Positions 7,093-10,928 of a stretch of 10,928 bases of DNA are shown here, in pieces. The position numbers and the translations under genes are program-made. The notes beneath the pieces were generated by a model. The model was given only the letters and a program-made list of their open reading frames with translations. It made no database searches and was not told the DNA's origin. Numbering within the stretch: the first letter of the stretch is position 1; the number at the start of each line of letters is the position of its first letter. This DNA is from a bacterium. Lineage in GTDB: Bacteria > Thermosulfidibacterota > Thermosulfidibacteria > Thermosulfidibacterales > Thermosulfidibacteraceae. Location of the stretch: NCBI GenBank assembly GCA_027022065.1, contig JALVZS010000219.1, positions 1 through 10,928 of the forward strand, given 5' to 3'.

Positions 7093-7993
7093 GGCTATCC
7101 CTCCCATCCAGCAATTTAGCTACTTCTTCAGGAGGCATGGGATTTATAAATGCCTGGCTTCCCAGCTCAAAGCCTGCTATGTGTGTGGTCCTTGGGAGAA
7201 TCTCCAGCCAAAAATGGCATTCTTCGTTGTTCCACCAGTCTCTAAAGACCAGGTTGTAGCAGAAGTGGCCTAGTATTTTTCTAAGCTTCAGAAGGCTACT
7301 CTTTATAACTTCGGCTAGCTCGTATAGCTCTTCTTGTCCCATATCCTTCAACGATGAAAGGTGCTTTTTCGGAATTATCCACAGCTCAAAGGGGAAGGTC
7401 GCTGCCCAGTAGGAGAGGCATGTAAAGCTTTTCCCATTTATTACTATCCGCTTTCTTTCTTCAAGCTCCTTGTGCACCATTGAACATAGTGGGCATATCG
7501 CTTTCTGTTTTTCCTTTAGCTTCTCTATATGCGGTGGTTCAAAGGGCAGTGCTATTATTTGGCTGTGGGAGTGGGGTATAGATGCCCCTGCATCTCTTCC
7601 ATGGTTTTTGAAAAGGCTTACATATTTTATCCCGTTGTGGGAGTAGAAAAACTTTAGTCGCATTGCGAAAACTTCAAGCACTTCCTTTATGTGGGACGGT
7701 GAGAGGTCTTCAAGATTTGTGTCATGTGTAGGGGTTTCCACCACCACTTCGTGGTATCCTCCTTCATCGGGGGATATCACAGGGAATTTGTTGGGGAAGA
7801 CCCTTATTTTCCAGCTGCCGTTTTGGGGAATTTCCATAACTGAGGGGGGCGTGTCGTGTTCGTTTCCGGGGCAAAAAGGGCAGTCTCTTTCCGCACAGGT
7901 TTCCGTATTTTTTGGAAATTTTTGGGGCCTTTCGGCTCTCCTAGGTGAAAATACTATCAGTCTTTCTCTTAAAGAATCAAATCTTGTAAACAT
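7076..7993 (-). CDS. galT: Galactose-1-phosphate uridylyltransferase family (GalT-like)
   Basis: The 305-residue protein has the two-domain HIT fold of the GalT family. Zinc-type cysteine pairs occur at CPFC (38-41) and CPLC (167-170). The active site reads IPHSHSQII (139-147). By analogy with HPHGQ in E. coli GalT, His143 should be the nucleotidylated nucleophile and Gln145 the partner glutamine. [10 protein letters not shown] (259-268) and [11 protein letters not shown] (274-284) are typical C-terminal blocks. GalT exchanges UMP between UDP-glucose and galactose-1-phosphate, but relatives such as ADP-glucose phosphorylase share these motifs, so the nucleotide and sugar are not certain. An open frame reaches 8275, but residues before [10 protein letters not shown] run antisense through pyrC and are not conserved. 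ATG 7993 is therefore chosen, despite a weak ribosome site. No other Leloir genes are nearby. Confidence 0.85.
   Translation of the reverse strand: MFTRFDSLRERLIVFSPRRAERPQKFPKNTETCAERDCPFCPGNEHDTPPSVMEIPQNGSWKIRVFPNKFPVISPDEGGYHEVVVETPTHDTNLEDLSPSHIKEVLEVFAMRLKFFYSHNGIKYVSLFKNHGRDAGASIPHSHSQIIALPFEPPHIEKLKEKQKAICPLCSMVHKELEERKRIVINGKSFTCLSYWAATFPFELWIIPKKHLSSLKDMGQEELYELAEVIKSSLLKLRKILGHFCYNLVFRDWWNNEECHFWLEILPRTTHIAGFELGSQAFINPMPPEEVAKLLDGRDSHGEAL
7099..7105 (-). promoter_or_regulatory. Ribosome binding site deciding the yjbQ start
   Basis: The minus strand reads GGGAGGG, 6 bases before ATG 7092. It lies inside the end of the galT-like gene and excludes the upstream ATG at 7107 as the main start. 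Confidence 0.75.
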
Positions 7994-8025
7994 CTCGCTT
8001 GTAAATAAGACATATCGGAAGCCAC

Positions 8026-8055
8026 TTGACAAGGTATAGTGAGCAGGGAGATAAC
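8026..8055 (+). promoter_or_regulatory. Candidate sigma-70 promoter of pyrC-carA
   Basis: TTGACA at 8026-8031 is a perfect -35. An 18-base spacer leads to GATAAC (8050-8055), 4 of 6 matches to the -10. The predicted start near 8062 leaves about 20 bases before ATG 8084, including the strong ribosome site. It lies in the 90-bp gap between the divergent galT-like and pyrC genes. I see no attenuator or PyrR-type hairpin in this short leader. Confidence 0.5.
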
Positions 8056-8070
8056 TCTCTTCAAGAATGT

Positions 8071-8081
8071 GGAGGAGGAGG
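8071..8081 (+). promoter_or_regulatory. Strong ribosome binding site of pyrC
   Basis: GGAGGAGGAGG contains three overlapping Shine-Dalgarno registers just before ATG 8084. It decides the start against the in-frame GTG at 8039, whose extra 15 residues are not part of the family. Confidence 0.8.
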
Positions 8082-8083
8082 GT

Positions 8084-9376
8084 ATGGGAGCAATCCTTAT
8101 AAAAGGAGGTAGACTCATAGATCCCGCAAGTGGAAGGGATGAGGTGGTGGACATCCTCATTGAAGGGGAGAGGGTTTCTCGCATTGCCCCTTCCATTGAG
8201 GTGCAGGAGCGTATGGAGGTTATAGACGCAGAAGGGAAATGGGTGCTTCCAGGCCTTGTGGATGTGCATGTTCACTTAAGGGAGCCTGGTTACGAGTATA
8301 AGGAGGATATAGAATCGGGAAGTAAGGCTGCTGTTGCAGGGGGCTTTACCACGATATGCTGTAAGGCAAACACTAATCCCGTTAACGATACAGGGGCGAT
8401 AACCAGGTACATAGTTGAAAGGGCAAAGGAGGTGGGTTTGTGCAGGATTTATCCTGTGGGCGCAGTTAGCAAGGGATTGAAAGGGGAGGAGCTTGCAGAG
8501 ATAGGAGACATGGTTGCTAATGGGGCTGTTGCGGTTTCCGATGATGGAAGGCCCGTTTGGAACTCCGAGCTCATGAGAAGGGCCCTTGAGTACACCAAGT
8601 ACTTTGGAATACCTGTGGTGGACCACTGTGAGGACCTTGCCCTTTCTGGAGATGGGGTTGTTCATGAGGGCAAATACTCTGCCATTACGGGGTTAAAGGG
8701 TATACCCGCTTCTGCTGAAGAGGTTATGGTGGCTAGAGATATTATCCTTGCAAGAGAGACGAAGGGGAGACTCCACATAGATCACGTTTCAACAGCAGGC
8801 TCCGTTAAGCTTATTGAAATGGGAAAGGATGAGGGGGTTTGCCTCAGCTGTGAGGTTACGCCGCATCACTTGGCCCTGACGGATGAGGTTATAGTTACTT
8901 TTGACACAGACACAAAGGTAAATCCTCCTTTAAGAGGAGAGGAGCACGTCTTGGCGGTTAGGGAGGCTTTGGAGAAGGGGATAATAGATATTATAGCCAC
9001 GGATCATGCTCCCCATGGTGCCATTGATAAGGATGTGGAGTACACAAAAGCCGCTTTTGGCATTTCTGGACTTGAAACCGCACTGGGGGTGGTGCTTAAG
9101 CTGGTTAACGAGGGGGCTTTGAGCCTTAAGAGGGCCATAGAGGCCATGACCATAGCTCCTGCAAGGATTTTTGGCCTTGATGCGGGTTATGTGGCCGAAG
9201 GGGGACCAGCCGATATTGTTGTTGTGGATCCTGATAAAGAGTGGGTGGTTGATCCTTCCCGGTTTTACTCTAAAGGGAAGAATACGCCCTTTAAGGGTTG
9301 GAAGCTTAAAGGAAAAGTTGTTATAACCATATGCAACGGAAAGCTTGTTTATAAAAACGGGGAAGTGGTGTCATGA
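8084..9376 (+). CDS. pyrC: Dihydroorotase (class I, PyrC)
   Basis: PyrC closes carbamoyl-aspartate to dihydroorotate, the third step of de novo pyrimidine synthesis. The 430-residue protein is an amidohydrolase with a complete metal site. [10 protein letters not shown] (60-69) supplies His62 and His64, and VSDDGRP (151-157) supplies Asp153. HCED supplies His181, HIDHVS (231-236) His234, and ATDHAPH (305-311) the catalytic Asp307. These positions are nearly identical to those of Aquifex aeolicus dihydroorotase. KVNPPLR (278-284) and the C-terminal PADIVVVD block (375-382) complete the family pattern. With all metal ligands present it is predicted to be active and not a structural pseudo-dihydroorotase. 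The ATG is fixed by the ribosome site in front. Its TGA overlaps the carA ATG (ATGA). Confidence 0.97.
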   Translation: MGAILIKGGRLIDPASGRDEVVDILIEGERVSRIAPSIEVQERMEVIDAEGKWVLPGLVDVHVHLREPGYEYKEDIESGSKAAVAGGFTTICCKANTNPVNDTGAITRYIVERAKEVGLCRIYPVGAVSKGLKGEELAEIGDMVANGAVAVSDDGRPVWNSELMRRALEYTKYFGIPVVDHCEDLALSGDGVVHEGKYSAITGLKGIPASAEEVMVARDIILARETKGRLHIDHVSTAGSVKLIEMGKDEGVCLSCEVTPHHLALTDEVIVTFDTDTKVNPPLRGEEHVLAVREALEKGIIDIIATDHAPHGAIDKDVEYTKAAFGISGLETALGVVLKLVNEGALSLKRAIEAMTIAPARIFGLDAGYVAEGGPADIVVVDPDKEWVVDPSRFYSKGKNTPFKGWKLKGKVVITICNGKLVYKNGEVVS

Positions 9377-10509
9377 AGAGGGCTTATCTGGCTTTGGAAG
9401 ACGGAACCGTTTTTGAGGGGTACTCTTTTGGAGCAGAGGGGGAAGCCTGTGGAGAGGTGGTCTTTAACACGGCTATGACGGGTTATCAGGAAATACTCAC
9501 CGATCCATCCTACAAAGGGCAGATAGTTACTATGACCTATCCTCTTATAGGAAACTACGGGATAAATGATGAGGATGTGGAGTCTTTCAGGCCCTGGGTT
9601 GAGGGGTTTGTGGTTAAGGAGGCAAGCGGGATAGTGAGTAACTGGAGGGCAAGGGAGGGGCTCCACGAGTACCTTAAAAGACACGGTATTGTGGGCATTG
9701 AGGGCATAGACACAAGAGAACTTACCAAGAGGTTGAGGGAAGTGGGATCGCAGATGGGAGTAATTTCAACGGTTGAAAGCGATCTCGTAAAGCTCGTAGA
9801 GAAGGCAAGATCCCTGCCAAAAATAGAGGGAAGGGATCTGGTAAAAGAAGTAACCTGCAAGGCTCCTTATCGCTGGGATGAGGGGGACTGGGAGCTTGGA
9901 AGAGGGTATAGAAAGGTTAAGGAGGGCAGGTACAAGATAGTTGTTTATGACTTTGGTGTGAAGTTTAATATTCTCCGTATGCTCGTTGAGGCGGGATTTG
10001 ATGTAACGGTTGTTCCTGCAAATACGCCGGCTGAAGATGTTTTGGATATGAAGCCTCACGGGGTCTTTCTTTCCAATGGCCCTGGGGATCCTGCTCCTGT
10101 TGAGTATGCCATTAAAAATATAAGGAAGCTTTTGGGCAAACTTCCCATATGTGGCATCTGTTTGGGGCATCAGCTTCTAGCCTTGGCGCTTGGAGGAAAA
10201 ACATATAAGCTCAAGTTTGGTCATCACGGTGCCAATCATCCTGTTAAGGATCTTGTTGAAAATAGAATAGAGATAACTTCCCAGAACCACAACTTTGCTG
10301 TGGATCCGGACAGCTTAAAGGGGGAGGTGGAAGTTACCCACATAAACCTCAACGATTACACCGTTGAGGGCTTAAGACACAAAAGTATCCCTGCCTTTTC
10401 CGTTCAGTTTCATCCAGAGGCCTCACCGGGCCCTCATGATTCCAGGAATGTATTCGCCAGATTGAAAAGGCTTGTGGAAGAGTTTTGGGCTAGCGGGTGT
10501 TCCAGATAG
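9373..10509 (+). CDS. carA: Carbamoyl-phosphate synthase small subunit
   Basis: CarA is the glutaminase subunit that passes ammonia to CarB for carbamoyl phosphate, the first step of pyrimidine and arginine synthesis. The 378-residue protein has the CPSase small-subunit N-terminal domain, beginning [14 protein letters not shown] (7-20), and [17 protein letters not shown] (31-47). It is followed by a class I glutamine amidotransferase domain from about 187. The triad is Cys263 in GICLGHQ, with His347 and Glu349 in VQFHPEA, matching E. coli Cys269, His353 and Glu355. FLSNGPGDP (232-240) is also intact. The start overlaps pyrC in ATGA, indicating translational coupling. No carB follows; the next gene is on the opposite strand, so the large subunit must be encoded elsewhere. 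The 3' end overlaps the convergent phosphatase by 20 bp. Confidence 0.97.
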   Translation: MKRAYLALEDGTVFEGYSFGAEGEACGEVVFNTAMTGYQEILTDPSYKGQIVTMTYPLIGNYGINDEDVESFRPWVEGFVVKEASGIVSNWRAREGLHEYLKRHGIVGIEGIDTRELTKRLREVGSQMGVISTVESDLVKLVEKARSLPKIEGRDLVKEVTCKAPYRWDEGDWELGRGYRKVKEGRYKIVVYDFGVKFNILRMLVEAGFDVTVVPANTPAEDVLDMKPHGVFLSNGPGDPAPVEYAIKNIRKLLGKLPICGICLGHQLLALALGGKTYKLKFGHHGANHPVKDLVENRIEITSQNHNFAVDPDSLKGEVEVTHINLNDYTVEGLRHKSIPAFSVQFHPEASPGPHDSRNVFARLKRLVEEFWASGCSR

Positions 10510-10928
10510 ATATGCCCTTGGTTTCTATACCGTTTAGGTGAAATGTGCTGTTGAGCAAGGAGAGCCTTGAAATTTCTGTCTCAATCCGTATTTCCGAGAT
10601 GGAGGCATTGTCCAGTCTTATTCTCCAGATGTGATTCATGTCAAGCTCCAGTATGTGGGCAATGATTGCGCTTATTACTCCTCCGTGGGTAACGATGGCA
10701 ATTTCTCCCTCTTTCTCTTTATCGGTTATCTTTTCAAAGGCTTTCACCACCCTTTCTTTGAAGGCTTTTAGATTTTCTGCTTTTTCTATTTTCGCCTTTA
10801 GTGGCTCTGTAAACCACAGCTTGAAATTTACGGGATCTTCCTTTCTGACCTCTTCAATGCTTCTTCCTTCCCAAACGCCTAGCCCCACCTCTTTAAACTC
10901 TTCCACCACGGTAAGAGGTGATCTGGTA
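10490..10928 (-). CDS. Histidine phosphatase family protein, N terminus missing at window edge
   Basis: The C-terminal part of a phosphoglycerate mutase-like histidine phosphatase is present. The open frame runs without a stop to the right edge, so an internal GTG at 10909 is not its start. The first visible codons read TRSPLT, followed by [13 protein letters not shown], which matches the S-P-L region and the E-x-x-x-G-x-W-E-G signature. [18 protein letters not shown], about two-thirds along the visible part, carries the second active-site histidine. The phosphohistidine RHG motif is outside the window. Members near B12 genes are often CobC (alpha-ribazole phosphatase), and cobT and cbiB lie in this window, but they are 8 kb away. 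An assignment as CobC is therefore only a possibility. It is convergent with carA and overlaps it by 20 bp. Confidence 0.88.
   Translation of the reverse strand, partial: TRSPLTVVEEFKEVGLGVWEGRSIEEVRKEDPVNFKLWFTEPLKAKIEKAENLKAFKERVVKAFEKITDKEKEGEIAIVTHGGVISAIIAHILELDMNHIWRIRLDNASISEIRIETEISRLSLLNSTFHLNGIETKGISIWNTR

Noticed and set aside
7994-8275. N-terminal extension of the galT-like frame across the pyrC 5' region
   Set aside because: It is antisense to conserved pyrC codons, has no family resemblance, and ATG 7993 gives the normal N-terminal length.
9555-10170. Minus-strand frames of 101 and 134 codons within carA
   Set aside because: Both are antisense to intact, conserved carA sequence and lack start signals.
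10490-10909. GTG at 10909 as the start of the histidine phosphatase
   Set aside because: The frame stays open to the window edge and the upstream codons fit the family's S-P-L region, so the gene is cut by the window and does not begin there.

Overview
This is a gene-dense bacterial stretch of ordinary cofactor and nucleotide metabolism genes. Nearly every base is coding, and the few gaps are under 100 bp. Frequent AGG/AGA arginine and ATA isoleucine codons and purine-rich coding strands suggest a thermophile with a compact genome. The Aquificota or another deep-branching thermophilic lineage would fit, but this is a guess from codon style and not a phylogenetic result. There are no RNA genes, mobile elements, CRISPR arrays or long repeats.

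Left block (1-2731): the tail of a gene that reads as riboflavin synthase overlaps the start of cobT (lower-ligand activation for cobalamin). A HAD-family hydrolase follows on the opposite strand, then cbiB (cobinamide formation) on the plus strand. Flavin and B12 are biochemically linked because 5,6-dimethylbenzimidazole, the CobT substrate, is made from reduced FMN in aerobes that have BluB.

Middle block (2697-7993, all minus strand, read from right to left): a galT-like nucleotidyltransferase, yjbQ and pgeF overlap one another. A well-formed promoter whose -35 box overlaps the pgeF stop codon then precedes a 71-residue basic protein (possible ribbon-helix-helix), a DUF1015 protein, ubiX and coaBC. 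UbiX and the CoaC half of CoaBC belong to the same flavoprotein superfamily and lie in tandem. This block supplies coenzyme A and prenylated FMN, plus functions that are unclear or concern repair and quality control.

Right block (8084-10928): pyrC and carA, joined by an ATGA overlap, form a two-gene pyrimidine unit. It has its own promoter and is divergent from the galT cluster. A histidine phosphatase on the opposite strand runs off the right edge. It could be the alpha-ribazole phosphatase of B12 assembly, but its N-terminal active-site motif lies outside the window.

All three convergent gene pairs overlap at their 3' ends (57, 35 and 20 bp), leaving no room for ordinary intergenic terminators. 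I see no clearly new system. The best candidates for a second look are the small basic protein with the DUF1015 gene, the two unassigned phosphatase-type genes beside B12 genes, and the overlapping convergent 3' ends.
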